40,187 nucleotides of DNA, from NCBI GenBank assembly GCA_003584875.1, contig QVQD01000094.1, forward strand, positions 1 through 40,187, read 5' to 3'. The notes under the pieces were generated by a model, which was not told the DNA's origin, did no database searches, and worked only from the letters and a program-made list of their open reading frames with translations. The position numbers and the translations under genes are program-made. This DNA is from Methylococcales bacterium. Lineage in GTDB: Bacteria; Pseudomonadota; Gammaproteobacteria; Methylococcales; Methylomonadaceae. Of the stretch, positions 1 to 7,788 are shown one piece after another. Each line of letters begins with the position of its first letter. Position 1 is the first letter of the stretch.

Positions 1-22
1 TGTTATAGAGCTTATTTTATAA

Positions 23-41
23 GGGCGTATGCAATACGCCC
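23..41. repeat. GGGCGTAT hairpin repeat, copy 1
   Basis: Arms GGGCGTAT (23-30) and ATACGCCC (34-41) surround a 3-nt loop. The same unit recurs at 28544-28570 (12-bp arms) and 37464-37482, with a half copy at 37521-37530. It is a dispersed intergenic palindrome lying beyond the end of the fdxB operon; no function can be read from it. Confidence 0.75.
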
Positions 42-97
42 CTACGATCTTCACCACAATGTTATCGTTCGCGATTGGTAATCCTTACAATTATTTG

Positions 98-150
98 TGT
101 AGATACCTAAGCTCTTTAGCCATAGGTATCTACAAAATTAATGATCCTTG
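98..150. repeat. Hairpin plus copy of a dispersed intergenic repeat
   Basis: Twelve-bp perfect arms at 98-109 and 123-134 enclose a 13-nt loop about 40 nt beyond the fdxB stop codon. The stretch 114-150 also matches 13515-13550 and the complement of 19485-19520 (shared core CTTTAG-CATAGGTA followed by AATTAATGATCC), so it belongs to a repeat family. It could help end the nifENX-fdxB transcript, but there is no clear U-run after the stem. Confidence 0.6.
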
Positions 151-174
151 ATAGCATAACTTGACGATATTAAA

Positions 175-492
175 TTATGCAGCTTGCTTATGTTCGTGAG
201 TAAAGCAATCTTTAGGACAGACTTTGGAACAGGCTTCACAACCAATGCAGTCAAGACTGTTTTTTAAACTCATGACCATGCTGCTATCATCGTCGTCTTC
301 GAAATCACCATAATCATCATCAAAGTCATCTGGATCCATAGCCTCAGACTTTTCTACCAAATCAAATACATCACGAGGGCATACTTTAAAACAACGACCA
401 CAACCAATGCAGGTCTTTTGATTAATGTCCGTTACATAAGCCGGTGTCCAAGTACTGCCTCCAAAAGTAACACCCGTTACAAATTCAGCCAT
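175..492 (-). CDS. fdxB: Ferredoxin III, nif-specific (FdxB)
   Basis: A small cytoplasmic 2[4Fe-4S] ferredoxin of 105 aa, likely an electron carrier for nitrogenase or cofactor assembly. Two cluster motifs are visible: CIGCGRCFKVCP near residue 28 and CIGCEACSKVCP near residue 82. They are separated by a strongly acidic linker rich in Asp (residues about 53-70). The family is normally encoded at the 3' end of nifENX-type operons beside the DUF269 and DUF683 proteins, exactly the arrangement here. It starts 11 nt after the DUF683 gene and is the last gene of the operon. Which electron donor or acceptor it serves cannot be told from sequence. Confidence 0.93.
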   Translation of the reverse strand: MAEFVTGVTFGGSTWTPAYVTDINQKTCIGCGRCFKVCPRDVFDLVEKSEAMDPDDFDDDYGDFEDDDDSSMVMSLKNSLDCIGCEACSKVCPKDCFTHEHKQAA

Positions 493-503
493 AGAATTCT
501 CCT

Positions 504-716
504 TTAGATTGTTTCAGCAAGCTTAGCAAGCAGCTTTTGATTTGCATCATCCCAAGCTTTGCAGGCCTTATACGTCGCCTCTGCAATACCCATAATTTCC
601 GCATAGGCCTCAGGTAAGCGATCTTCAATCAAATCATGTAATTCCATTGCTTGTTCGCTCGCCAGACGTTTATTCTTTTTAACGTCCTTTTCCAACTGTT
701 TTAAGTCTTCAGACAT
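504..716 (-). CDS. Nif-associated small helical protein, DUF683/CCE_0567 type
   Basis: A 70-aa protein with no cysteines, predicted to be almost entirely helical and highly charged, with Lys/Glu heptad-like spacing that suggests a helical hairpin. Members of this family (DUF683, CCE_0567 type) are found next to nifX and the DUF269 protein in many diazotrophs; a metal-binding role has been proposed but the function is not settled. It lies 9 nt after the DUF269 gene and 11 nt before fdxB, so the three are co-transcribed. Family assignment rests on length, composition and position. Confidence 0.85.
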   Translation of the reverse strand: MSEDLKQLEKDVKKNKRLASEQAMELHDLIEDRLPEAYAEIMGIAEATYKACKAWDDANQKLLAKLAETI

Positions 717-725
717 TTTGCCCCC

Positions 726-1199
726 TCAGTCTGTTGCAGCTGCATTATATTTTTCAATCAAACCTAGTGCGTTTGCGATGATTTTATCGCTTTTTTCACG
801 CAGATCTTCGAGGCTAGAAAAACCAAAGCGATGGGTGTCGCGGAGTATTTTGTCTACCACGATAAGCTTGCCAACCATAATTAAAGCACGACCAAAGCCT
901 TCATGACTCAGATGAACCATAGGGGCTGCCATCAGCCCAGACTTTTTCTCTATCAATGTTGATAGTGAATTGTAATAAGCTTTAACTCTTGCAATTGTGA
1001 TTTCATCAGGATCACCAATAACCGGAATATCTTTTTTGCGCTCCTTGGTCAGTACAATAGGATCTATGATTTTAGCCTCCGACCAACCATCATAAGTATC
1101 ATAAGAATCGATCGCGCGTAATTGTTTGATCATATCCTTAACAATTTCAGAATTTAGATTACTGTCATCTTCTTGTACAACTAATGCGGCTGCTGCCAT
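726..1199 (-). CDS. NifX-associated nitrogen fixation protein (DUF269)
   Basis: A 157-aa protein of the NifX-associated DUF269 family. Recognisable features are the DTYDGW segment near residue 34, the internal stretch around MVHLSHEGFGRALI (about residues 94-107) and a helical C-terminus. The family is almost always encoded just after nifX and is thought to act in FeMo-co assembly or trafficking; its biochemical activity is unknown. It is separated from nifX by 273 nt holding repeats and a duplicated nifX tail, which is unusual because these genes are normally close together. The downstream DUF683 gene follows after 9 nt. Confidence 0.92.
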   Translation of the reverse strand: MAAAALVVQEDDSNLNSEIVKDMIKQLRAIDSYDTYDGWSEAKIIDPIVLTKERKKDIPVIGDPDEITIARVKAYYNSLSTLIEKKSGLMAAPMVHLSHEGFGRALIMVGKLIVVDKILRDTHRFGFSSLEDLREKSDKIIANALGLIEKYNAAATD

Positions 1200-1266
1200 G
1201 TCATTTCTCCGTTAAAAATTAATGATTCTTGATTCTTTAAGACGCCGTTAGGACAGGTTCTATCTA

Positions 1267-1299
1267 AACCCTCGTCTTCCATTTTCTTAAAGCGATCAG
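1267..1299 (-). pseudogene. Duplicate of the nifX 3' end
   Basis: These 33 nt match 1484-1516, the end of the nifX coding sequence, with one mismatch (1274 versus 1491). Read on the minus strand it still encodes DRFKKMEDEG, the nifX C-terminus without the final WDE. It is a direct repeat 217 bp from the original, with a MITE-like element (1301-1421) and a palindrome between them. It records a local duplication rather than a working gene. Confidence 0.85.
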
Positions 1300-1300
1300 T

Positions 1301-1421
1301 TTGTAGGCAGGAATAAGACTTTGCTAGCGTAAGCGAGAAAAGCGTTTCCGGCCTAGGTGCCGATTTTGTGCCTGATACGCTACCACGCGCTGCGCTTGAG
1401 TAGTCTTATTCCAGCTTACAA
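1301..1421. repeat. MITE-like element with 20-bp terminal inverted repeats
   Basis: The ends 1301-1320 and 1402-1421 are inverted copies matching at 18 of 20 positions (TTGTAGGCAGGAATAAGACT against TTGTAAGCTGGAATAAGACT). The inside contains the core GCTAGCGTAAGCGAG seen in related copies at 5402-5457, 15322-15385, 24989-25030, 28441-28490 and 39915-40031. At 121 bp and non-coding, it resembles a miniature non-autonomous element. It separates nifX from the DUF269 gene, directly beside the nifX tail duplicate. Confidence 0.75.
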
Positions 1422-1437
1422 CAGCTTTAATGTACCG

Positions 1438-1463
1438 TAGGGACAGGTCGCGACCTGCCCCTA
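1438..1463. repeat. 26-bp near-perfect palindrome after nifX
   Basis: The centre CAGGTCGCGACCTG (1444-1457) is a perfect palindrome, and the flanks TAGGGA/CCCCTA extend it with one mismatched pair. It lies 10 nt beyond the nifX stop codon, where an RNA hairpin could stabilise or attenuate the message. A degenerate relative (TAGGACAGGT) sits at 1249-1258 next to the duplicated nifX tail. Confidence 0.65.
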
Positions 1464-1472
1464 TAAGCTATG

Positions 1473-1958
1473 CTATTCATCCCAACCCTCATCTTCCATT
1501 TTCTTAAAGCGATCAGGGTCGGGAGTCTTATACTGATTAATCGCTTTTGCTAACCAACTAGAAGGCCCTGCTTTTATTTCATTTTGCAGATCAGTTATTA
1601 AATCAATGATTTTGCTACCCTCATGTACCTTAACTGGCTGTATATTTTTTGCGAGCAACTGATTAATTGCCGAAGCTCCAATAGCTTGACAATAGACGGC
1701 TGCACAGCCATTTAATAATTCAATCTTGACCGATAACTTATCTTCATTACCATCCTGATTAAGTACACCAAACTCGGCAGCTTCTAACAATTGTGCTTGA
1801 TCTTGATCAACGGCATAGATTGCAAAGGACTTAGCTGAACCAAAATGTTGGTTGACTATTTCCATATCAGTAGTTGCAAAAGCTATTTTTAAGGCAGTTT
1901 CCATAAATTTTTTCTCTTCTGGGGATTGCACGAGATGAATGCGTCTTTTTAATGACAT
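1473..1958 (-). CDS. nifX: FeMo-co carrier protein NifX
   Basis: NifX binds NifB-co and the VK-cluster and shuttles FeMo-co precursors between NifB and NifEN in the cytoplasm. The 161-aa product has the single NifX/NafY-type ribonuclease-H-like domain: FATTDMEIVNQHFGSAKSF (residues 27-45), LNGCAAVYC (about 82-90) and the tail PSSWLAKAI ending in EGWDE, all typical of Azotobacter-type NifX. It overlaps the end of nifN by 10 nt, so the two are translationally linked. The start at 1958 keeps the family N-terminus. A 33-nt copy of its 3' end lies downstream at 1267-1299. Confidence 0.96.
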   Translation of the reverse strand: MSLKRRIHLVQSPEEKKFMETALKIAFATTDMEIVNQHFGSAKSFAIYAVDQDQAQLLEAAEFGVLNQDGNEDKLSVKIELLNGCAAVYCQAIGASAINQLLAKNIQPVKVHEGSKIIDLITDLQNEIKAGPSSWLAKAINQYKTPDPDRFKKMEDEGWDE

Positions 1959-3358
1959 GACTGCGTTTTACTTACATTAAATTCTGTTAATTCGCTCTCT
2001 GGTTTTTGTCCATAGATAGAGTGGTAGACAGGAATTTCTTCATGCGAATAATTAATCACTAGATTAGCTAAATCAAACAAGGTCTGCCGTGATCCTCGAT
2101 AACCAATCCATGTCTTCTGATAACCACCAATAATGTCGTAGAGTGGAAATCCTGCTCTTAATATAGGCACAGCCAATCTTTCTGCGGTATCTACGGCATG
2201 AGAATTACCAATCACCAGTTGCACCTTGTTGGTCTTAGCTATATGTTCCATATCTTCAAGATCGCCAATTTTGATAGTATCTACTGGAATTTTGGCTAAC
2301 AACGGCACGTTGCAAGAAGTGACAGCCGCAACAACCTCACTGCCCATTTCTTGAACCAAGGCAATAAAAGCATTCAATAAATCTGCATCAGCAGCAATCG
2401 CAATACGCAACTGACCCAGCATAAAATGCGTATCCAACATGGCATCCTGCAATTGTGCACGCTGCCGTTCAATTTGCTCAGGGACAGTTTTACCACTAAT
2501 TGCCACCAAGGCTGAAATGAGTTCATCATTGGCTTTCAGGCCATAAAGATGGGCAATTGTATAAGTAGGCACACCGGTTTTTTCTTCTAATACCTCTGCC
2601 GCTTTGGCAAGCGAAGGACCTATCACAATGGTTGCTAAGGCATCACCCAAAGTTGCCATTTCGGAGACTAGCGTGCCACCAATAGTGACTGGGCTAAAAT
2701 CTTCAGCTGTCAAACAACCATCTAAGGAATCTGAAATATCAGGAACAAAAACAGCTCTGAGTTGAAATTTCTCAACAATATCTCGTAAGGCTTCTAGGTC
2801 TCCCGGTGTCAGCATGTAATTAACCAAGACATTCACTTGACGATGACGTTTACCTGGATAAGTACCCGCCTGTTTGGCATCAGGTACTAAAGCTCGAATG
2901 ATTTCAGTTAAAGTAGCAGCAAAGCCAGTTTCGACACTCCCAGTAAAATCAGGCGTGTTTACCGCAACAACGGCAATATTTGCAAATTCAGGATTGGCCT
3001 CTCTAAACTCCCTAACATTTCTGTGTATATCTGCGCCCTGAGTTTCAGCAAGCCCTGTAGTCAATATAGTAATCAGTGCCGGCTTTGATTTTTCGGCTAT
3101 GGCTTTAATACCCTGCCGAACGTTTTCGTCGGCTCCTAAGACAGAGCTAGCTTGATCCATAGCCGTACTTTGCAAGGGTATGGGCTCTCTGAAATGACGA
3201 ACAAAAAACACTTTCGCAAAGGCAGTGCAGCCTTGTGAGCCGTGTAACATCGGCATAGATCGGTTAAAGCCCAAAGTTGCCAGAGCACCACCGATAGGCT
3301 GACTGGCTTTTAATGGATTGACCGAGAGCGCTTTATTTCTTTTCAGGATATCGGCCAT
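1949..3358 (-). CDS. nifN: FeMo-co scaffold subunit NifN
   Basis: NifN is the beta subunit of the NifE2N2 scaffold on which the NifB cofactor precursor matures to FeMo-co. It is a NifK paralogue of about 469 aa from the start chosen here. Visible features are PLKASQPIGGALATLGFNRS near the N-terminus, then HGSQGCTAFAKVFFVRHFREP, with a conserved cluster-binding cysteine and a NifN-like HFREP in place of the NifK HFKEP. I chose the ATG at 3358 (protein MADILKRNKAL) because GGGAG lies 8 nt upstream and it matches NifN N-termini; an in-frame ATG at 3373 lies inside nifE. It begins 2 nt after the nifE stop and overlaps nifX by 10 nt. Confidence 0.96.
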   Translation of the reverse strand: MADILKRNKALSVNPLKASQPIGGALATLGFNRSMPMLHGSQGCTAFAKVFFVRHFREPIPLQSTAMDQASSVLGADENVRQGIKAIAEKSKPALITILTTGLAETQGADIHRNVREFREANPEFANIAVVAVNTPDFTGSVETGFAATLTEIIRALVPDAKQAGTYPGKRHRQVNVLVNYMLTPGDLEALRDIVEKFQLRAVFVPDISDSLDGCLTAEDFSPVTIGGTLVSEMATLGDALATIVIGPSLAKAAEVLEEKTGVPTYTIAHLYGLKANDELISALVAISGKTVPEQIERQRAQLQDAMLDTHFMLGQLRIAIAADADLLNAFIALVQEMGSEVVAAVTSCNVPLLAKIPVDTIKIGDLEDMEHIAKTNKVQLVIGNSHAVDTAERLAVPILRAGFPLYDIIGGYQKTWIGYRGSRQTLFDLANLVINYSHEEIPVYHSIYGQKPESELTEFNVSKTQSCH

Positions 3359-3360
3359 GT

Positions 3361-4779
3361 TTAGCACTCCCAACGTTGACTAGTTGGCTCTAAGGTAGTT
3401 TTTATGTTCCAAGGTGCTGGAGCTCTAACCGCTTCCCAGACTGGACTTTCAATGGTCAAGGCTAGTTGACGCACCAATTCCAACATGCCCTGATACCCTT
3501 CATAACCAAACTCTCGTTCCTGATTAATATCTAAAAAGGGCACTTTGGCTTTTAATGCGGTGTACATATTACGGCCACCAGCGATCAGAATATCAGCCTT
3601 ATAATCATGGACGATTTTCAATAAGGCTCTAGGAGAGCCATCATCAACCATCACCGTGTCTTCGCCCATTAATTCACGAATACGGGCTTTATCTTCTTCA
3701 GTTGATTTATTAGTTCCTGTTGCCACCACGACCATACCTAAATCCTGCAAGGCAGAAATCACCGACCAACTTTTTACGCCGCCGGTAAACAGCAATACTT
3801 TTTTACCTTTCAAGCGTTGCTTCCAAGGCAGTAAAGCCGTTCTAATCTGCGTTTCTTCACGCTCTATTAGCGCTTCGGTACGACCAACTAAATCTTGATC
3901 ATTAAGTGCCTTAGCAAAGTCTCTTAAGGCCTGACTGGTATCGGTAATACCATAAAAACTACCTTCAAACCACGGCGTTCCATATTGCTGCTGTAACTTA
4001 CGTGCAACGTTGACCATGGCTTTAGAACACACCATCATATTGACTTCGGCTTTGTGCATGGTTTGTACTTCACGAAACCGTGCATCTCCTGATAAGGTAC
4101 AAAGCACCCGCAAACCTAATTCATCTAACAACGGTAATACATGCCAAAATTCACCCGCAATGTTGTATTCGCCAATTAGATTAACGTCATGAATTTTTAT
4201 ATCGGTGCGTTTTACAGAGTTTGGAATGCTATCGGTATCACGCGTACCAATCACATGATTAACCATGGCATCACCAGCAATGCGATTTCCCAAGTTTTTA
4301 GTACCATAAAAGCCCGCACAATCGATAGGTACGACCGGCACACCCCAAAGCTCTTGAGCTGATTGACACACCGCATTAATATCATCGCCAATCAAAGCGG
4401 GAACGCAGGTGTTATAAACAAAGACTGCGGGTGGCTGATAAGTTTCTATAGCTTGTTTAATGGCATGGAACAAACGCTTTTCAGCGCGTCCCATAATTAT
4501 GTCCTGCTCTGTTAAATCAGTGGTCATACCTATACGGTATAAATTTGCTCCAGAAGAACGTGTGCCTCGGTTATCCCAAGAACTACCTGCACAAGCAATA
4601 GGACCGTGGACGATATGTGCGACATCAGCAATTGGCAGTAAGGCAATCTGTGCACCATCAAAAGCACAACCACCTGCAGCAGCACCAGGCTTTGGTTTTG
4701 CACAACCCGACTTTTCTTTCTTGTTATGTTCACAAGCTGGTTCATCCAGCAGTGCCGCAATGTCATTAGTTGATTTCAT
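3361..4779 (-). CDS. nifE: FeMo-co scaffold subunit NifE
   Basis: NifE is the alpha subunit of the NifEN scaffold, a NifD paralogue. The N-terminus [20 protein letters not shown] and the following [10 protein letters not shown] and [14 protein letters not shown] stretches are classical NifE, as is [21 protein letters not shown] place the start at 4779: a GGAT lies about 9 nt upstream and family proteins begin with this Met. An alternative ATG at 4791 adds four residues but would leave a leader of only about 12 nt from the predicted sigma-54 start near 4803. It is the first gene of nifENX-DUF269-DUF683-fdxB. Confidence 0.96.
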   Translation of the reverse strand: MKSTNDIAALLDEPACEHNKKEKSGCAKPKPGAAAGGCAFDGAQIALLPIADVAHIVHGPIACAGSSWDNRGTRSSGANLYRIGMTTDLTEQDIIMGRAEKRLFHAIKQAIETYQPPAVFVYNTCVPALIGDDINAVCQSAQELWGVPVVPIDCAGFYGTKNLGNRIAGDAMVNHVIGTRDTDSIPNSVKRTDIKIHDVNLIGEYNIAGEFWHVLPLLDELGLRVLCTLSGDARFREVQTMHKAEVNMMVCSKAMVNVARKLQQQYGTPWFEGSFYGITDTSQALRDFAKALNDQDLVGRTEALIEREETQIRTALLPWKQRLKGKKVLLFTGGVKSWSVISALQDLGMVVVATGTNKSTEEDKARIRELMGEDTVMVDDGSPRALLKIVHDYKADILIAGGRNMYTALKAKVPFLDINQEREFGYEGYQGMLELVRQLALTIESPVWEAVRAPAPWNIKTTLEPTSQRWEC

Positions 4780-4814
4780 CAGCTTATCCATACTGTTGTT
4801 TTTTTATATACAAA

Positions 4815-4829
4815 GCAACCATTATGCCA
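4815..4829 (-). promoter_or_regulatory. Sigma-54 promoter of the nifENX operon
   Basis: The minus strand reads TGGCATAATGGTTGC, giving the -24 GG and -12 GC with exact 10-nt spacing (consensus TGGCAC-N5-TTGC). Predicted transcription starts near 4803, 24 nt before the chosen nifE ATG. A NifA site lies at 4873-4888. Confidence 0.88.
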
Positions 4830-4872
4830 ACACATATAGCATTGAAATCATTATGATTTATGGATATTGTTT

Positions 4873-4888
4873 TGTAGGAAAACTTACA
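4873..4888. promoter_or_regulatory. NifA upstream activator site for nifE
   Basis: TGT-AGGAAAACTT-ACA fits the NifA consensus TGT-N10-ACA, extended to TTGT/ACAA. Its centre is about 77 bp upstream of the predicted nifE transcription start, a usable distance for DNA looping with IHF or intrinsic bending. Confidence 0.8.
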
Positions 4889-4943
4889 ATTGAAGTAAAA
4901 ATATGACAAGCGAATTTAAGGCTGTAATAAAAGGTTAATTCTT

Positions 4944-5237
4944 ATGCGTAATGCCGAACTCTTGGAATTGATTGCCAAAGGTGAAAACTCTGGTGTTGCG
5001 TTTAAACAGGATAATATTCGTCCCGAACAATTAGCTAAAAAAATTTGTTGCGATGGCTAAATTTCAGGGTGGTAATGATAAAACTCATCCATTGATACTG
5101 CCGTTCTACGAAGAAATTAACTTAGACGCTGATAAAATCGTTGTGGTGATTAGTCTTCCGTAAGGCATAACTAAACCCTATGTATTGCGCGGGAAAGGTA
5201 AAGAAGATATTTATATCCGTGAAGGTATTTATAGAAT
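4944..5237 (+). pseudogene. Decayed AlbA_2 (Schlafen-type) domain gene
   Basis: The plus strand starts with MRNAELLELIAKGENSGVAF, the typical N-terminus of AlbA_2-domain DNA-binding/ATPase proteins of the RecG-like Schlafen group. An extra T near 5044-5046 shifts the frame and stops at 5058. The next frame continues VAMAKFQGG, then jumps to LPFYEEINLDADKIVVVIS (an internal deletion), meets TAA at 5161 where Gln is expected, and resumes GITKPYVLRGKGKEDIYIRE. The 3' end runs into a hairpin repeat at 5238. So there are a frameshift, a deletion, a nonsense codon and a truncation. It is a remnant, probably of horizontally acquired DNA, between nifE and the nif11 gene. Confidence 0.85.
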
Positions 5238-5286
5238 TGTGGAAGTGGTTTTAGCCACGACAGTAGCGGCTAAAACCACTTCCACA
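5238..5286. repeat. Hairpin repeat with 19-bp perfect arms
   Basis: Arms 5238-5256 and 5268-5286 (TGTGGAAGTGGTTTTAGCC and its complement) are perfectly paired around an 11-nt loop. Related, less perfect copies lie at 10650-10688 (nifD-nifK spacer) and 34344-34388 (after rnfH). This is a dispersed palindromic repeat that truncates the AlbA_2 pseudogene. Confidence 0.85.
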
Positions 5287-5401
5287 AAAGACTAAACACC
5301 CTTAACTGTGGATTGGTAGGGGGTTATGATAAGCAATTTTGAACCGAAACTAGACCACACTAGCATTGTGTGTGGTGGAATTTTTAGCAATTCCTCCAAC
5401 G

Positions 5402-5457
5402 TGCATGCCGGAATCGTTTTTCTTGCTTACGCTAGAAAAATCTTATTCCGGCATACT
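5402..5457. repeat. Short MITE-like palindrome after nif11
   Basis: Inverted ends (GCATGCCGGAAT at 5403-5414 and ATTCCGGCAT at 5446-5455) enclose CTTGCTTACGCTAG, the core found in the 1301-1421 family. It is 28 nt beyond the nif11 stop and could form a transcript-end hairpin for the long nifH operon. Confidence 0.6.
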
Positions 5458-5485
5458 AAACGACTAAATTACCGACTAATTCTTA

Positions 5486-5704
5486 TTAAACTCTGAGCAA
5501 GGCTTTTGCCATTCTTTCTGATAGTTGCTCTTCAATAAATTGGGGTTCGTTGGGTGGATAAAGCTCTACTTCATCGAGTTCAAAATCATATTCTTTGCCT
5601 AATGCAATAAGCTCTCTTATTTTTTGTACTTCTAATAATTTTGCCTTTAATTCCGGATCAATCTTTGCTTTTTCAGAGAAGGCTTTTATTTGTGCAATTG
5701 ACAT
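5486..5704 (-). CDS. Nif11-domain small protein
   Basis: A 72-aa protein beginning MSIAQIKAFSEKAKIDPELKAKL, which matches the Nif11 domain (helical, often about 50 residues, first seen in diazotrophs). In other bacteria Nif11 domains serve as leader peptides of ribosomal peptide precursors, but here no double-glycine cleavage site is visible and no maturation enzyme is nearby. The C-terminal part (LYPPNEPQFIEEQLSERM) is acidic. AGGAG sits 8 nt before the ATG. It is the last gene of the nifH operon, 67 nt after the 323-aa ORF. Function in nitrogen fixation is unknown. Confidence 0.85.
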   Translation of the reverse strand: MSIAQIKAFSEKAKIDPELKAKLLEVQKIRELIALGKEYDFELDEVELYPPNEPQFIEEQLSERMAKALLRV

Positions 5705-5771
5705 AGTGTTAACTCCTAATGTTTTAAGGGTGCTTTGCTATACAAAGCAATAAATGTAGTAAGGGTTTTAG

Positions 5772-6743
5772 CTAAACGCTGTAGGGCGAACTAACCCAGT
5801 CTTTAAGAACCGCAGCATCACGCTCCGGTAAATAAGAATAATCTCCGCTAATATCTTTATAAACTGCGGCGCCGCAGTGCGAAGAAACCTGTTTACCATT
5901 AACCATATAAAAGAACCAAGCAAAGGGATAGCCAGCTTGACGATCAAAACGTGTGAGGAGGTTATGCAGAGCAACGCCTTTTTTACCATTAATATCGTCT
6001 AGTTGTGGCACTTGTTTTTGCTGTGCGTTAATGATTTCAATATTGATATGTTGCTCGCCAAACCGACCCACATGACGATAAGGACGAACAATCCAATCGT
6101 CAGAAAGCAAAGCTTTTTGTTGAGCACTACTACGATTCCAATCATTCATAAAGCGCTGTACGGGATGCTCTTCAATATAGTATTTATTAAGTTCATCCAT
6201 AAAAATCGCCACATCGGTTTTACGTCGATATGAATACCTAGAGTTACCAATACAAAATGCTTCTAAGCAATCAGGCTCTAGTGGATCAATAAATTCCTCT
6301 AAATCCTCGGGAGGATGGTATTGATTGACCAGCACTCTATCAGCTATTTCATAAATTTTATCGATATCCAGTTGAATAAACTGTTCGGCTTGACTGCCTA
6401 TTTGTACTACAATATTTAGGGTATTACCTGTTTGCCGAGTAGCTATTAATTTTTTCTCCTGAGCAAAATCAATCAGGATTTGCATATTTTTACCGCATTC
6501 AATATAGGTTCTTTCGGTCCATTCGATAAGATCATTCGCTATACGATTACCGTCTATATCAACAATTCCACCCAACCGGTACCATTCTTCACTTATTTTG
6601 GCTAAGCGAATCGAATATTCGGGATTTAGTGTTTGTAACTGATTTAAAAGCAGCTCATCATCTTGACTGGGCATGGTTTGCTTACAAATTTTTGCTAACT
6701 GCTGCCCTGACAATTGAAAGATTTGATCATTCATAGCTTTCAT
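5772..6743 (-). CDS. Uncharacterised nif-operon protein, 323 aa
   Basis: I do not recognise a family. The protein is soluble, acidic and rich in Asp, Glu, Gln and aromatic residues, with no signal peptide or membrane segment. Cysteines are scattered rather than in a cluster motif (near residues 20, 118, 174, 179 and 294). The N-terminal half looks helical (SGQQLAKICKQ, then LNPEYSIRLAKISEEWYRLGG) and the C-terminal half is mixed. It overlaps the LRV Fe-S gene by 17 nt (ATG 6743) or 8 nt (ATG 6734, equally plausible), so translation is coupled. Its place between LRV and Nif11 in a NifA-driven operon suggests an accessory nitrogenase role; nothing firmer can be said. Confidence 0.8.
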   Translation of the reverse strand: MKAMNDQIFQLSGQQLAKICKQTMPSQDDELLLNQLQTLNPEYSIRLAKISEEWYRLGGIVDIDGNRIANDLIEWTERTYIECGKNMQILIDFAQEKKLIATRQTGNTLNIVVQIGSQAEQFIQLDIDKIYEIADRVLVNQYHPPEDLEEFIDPLEPDCLEAFCIGNSRYSYRRKTDVAIFMDELNKYYIEEHPVQRFMNDWNRSSAQQKALLSDDWIVRPYRHVGRFGEQHINIEIINAQQKQVPQLDDINGKKGVALHNLLTRFDRQAGYPFAWFFYMVNGKQVSSHCGAAVYKDISGDYSYLPERDAAVLKDWVSSPYSV

Positions 6744-7509
6744 CCATTAACTGACTCCCTTTAAGCTCGGGAGCATTATTTAATCTATCTTGAACAACGG
6801 CTCTAACATCAGGCTCTACATCATCTAGTAGACAAAGCAATGCTTTAGGCTCAACGCGCAAAGCTGCGTTATAACGTACCACCCAATCTTGATCAGTTAA
6901 TAGCATTACTGCATCTTCAGGACTCATACGTTCAGCCAAAATGCGCCTGACTTCGGGTGCTTCATCATGTGCCATTAATCCTAAACTAACAATCGGTAAG
7001 CGTTCAGCCACCACTTTTCTGACTTCTGAATCGGGATCACGTATCAAGCGAAATAAACGTCCTGTAGGCAGTCGCCTTGCTACTGTCAATCTGACGATAT
7101 AATCAACATCATTCGCGAGCGTTTCTAAGTCTTCGATAGCAATACGATCCGCAACTGTCATCCGAACTTCTCGATCAGTATCATTAATCAAAGACGATAG
7201 TTGTGCAGGCGGTAATCGATAAGCAACCGCACGCCTAACGACCTCATCTTCATCATTAATTAATTGGCTTAATGATTTTTGAGAGGCATAACGAACAGCT
7301 ATCGCCCTTCTCTCCCAAAAATCGTCGCTAAGATATTGCTCAGCATAGTTTGGATTAATCCTTAAAAATCGATCAATTTGACGTCCACTATCAACTAATA
7401 TACAAGTATCACCTGGCATACATCGACCCTGTAATAATGTTTTGCTACGAAAGGGGCAAAAACCACAATCAGCTATAGGTACACTCACCGCATTATCATT
7501 ATCAGACAT
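6727..7509 (-). CDS. LRV (leucine-rich variant) Fe-S repeat protein
   Basis: A 260-aa protein with an N-terminal cysteine cluster (C15, C18, C30, C36) for a [4Fe-4S] centre. It is followed by about eight 24-residue leucine-rich-variant repeats, each recognisable by DxDxEVRxxVAxRL-type segments (for example DEDEVVRRAVAYRL and DPDSEVRKVVAERL). This is the architecture of the Azotobacter vinelandii LRV protein, whose structure is a right-handed superhelix; its biological role is unsettled, with protein-protein contacts near nitrogenase likely. It lies 12 nt after the 88-aa gene and overlaps the 323-aa ORF. The ordering nifT-nifY-LRV also matches Azotobacter. Confidence 0.93.
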   Translation of the reverse strand: MSDNDNAVSVPIADCGFCPFRSKTLLQGRCMPGDTCILVDSGRQIDRFLRINPNYAEQYLSDDFWERRAIAVRYASQKSLSQLINDEDEVVRRAVAYRLPPAQLSSLINDTDREVRMTVADRIAIEDLETLANDVDYIVRLTVARRLPTGRLFRLIRDPDSEVRKVVAERLPIVSLGLMAHDEAPEVRRILAERMSPEDAVMLLTDQDWVVRYNAALRVEPKALLCLLDDVEPDVRAVVQDRLNNAPELKGSQLMDESYE

Positions 7510-7521
7510 GCACAGTTCCCT

Positions 7522-7788
7522 TTAATCAGGATAGACTTCTGCAACGACAATGCCCGTTGCAATCTCGTAATCTAGGGTTAAACACAAACAATGTTCACGA
7601 CCATCAATTAAGTAAACATTAAAATTATCGTATTCAAGTACCGGTTTGTTGTTGGGTAAATCATCATCCATACAATAGCTAAAATGTATAGGCGCAAACT
7701 GTCGCCTAAGCACTAAAACTGTCTCATCACTTACACCTAAACTTTTAATGATGCCAACTATTTCTTCAAGCTGAATTTTGCTTATCAT
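7522..7788 (-). CDS. Small conserved nif-operon protein, 88 aa
   Basis: An 88-aa acidic soluble protein: an N-terminal helix (ISKIQLEEIVGIIKSLGVSD), then strands including HFSYCMDDDLP, NFNVYLIDGREHCLCLTLDY and IATGIVVAEVYPD. Similar small proteins are encoded between nifY and LRV genes in other gammaproteobacterial nif clusters; from memory this may be DUF6129, which I could not check. It overlaps nifY by 4 nt (ATGA type), so the genes are translationally coupled. Function unknown. Confidence 0.8.
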   Translation of the reverse strand: MISKIQLEEIVGIIKSLGVSDETVLVLRRQFAPIHFSYCMDDDLPNNKPVLEYDNFNVYLIDGREHCLCLTLDYEIATGIVVAEVYPD

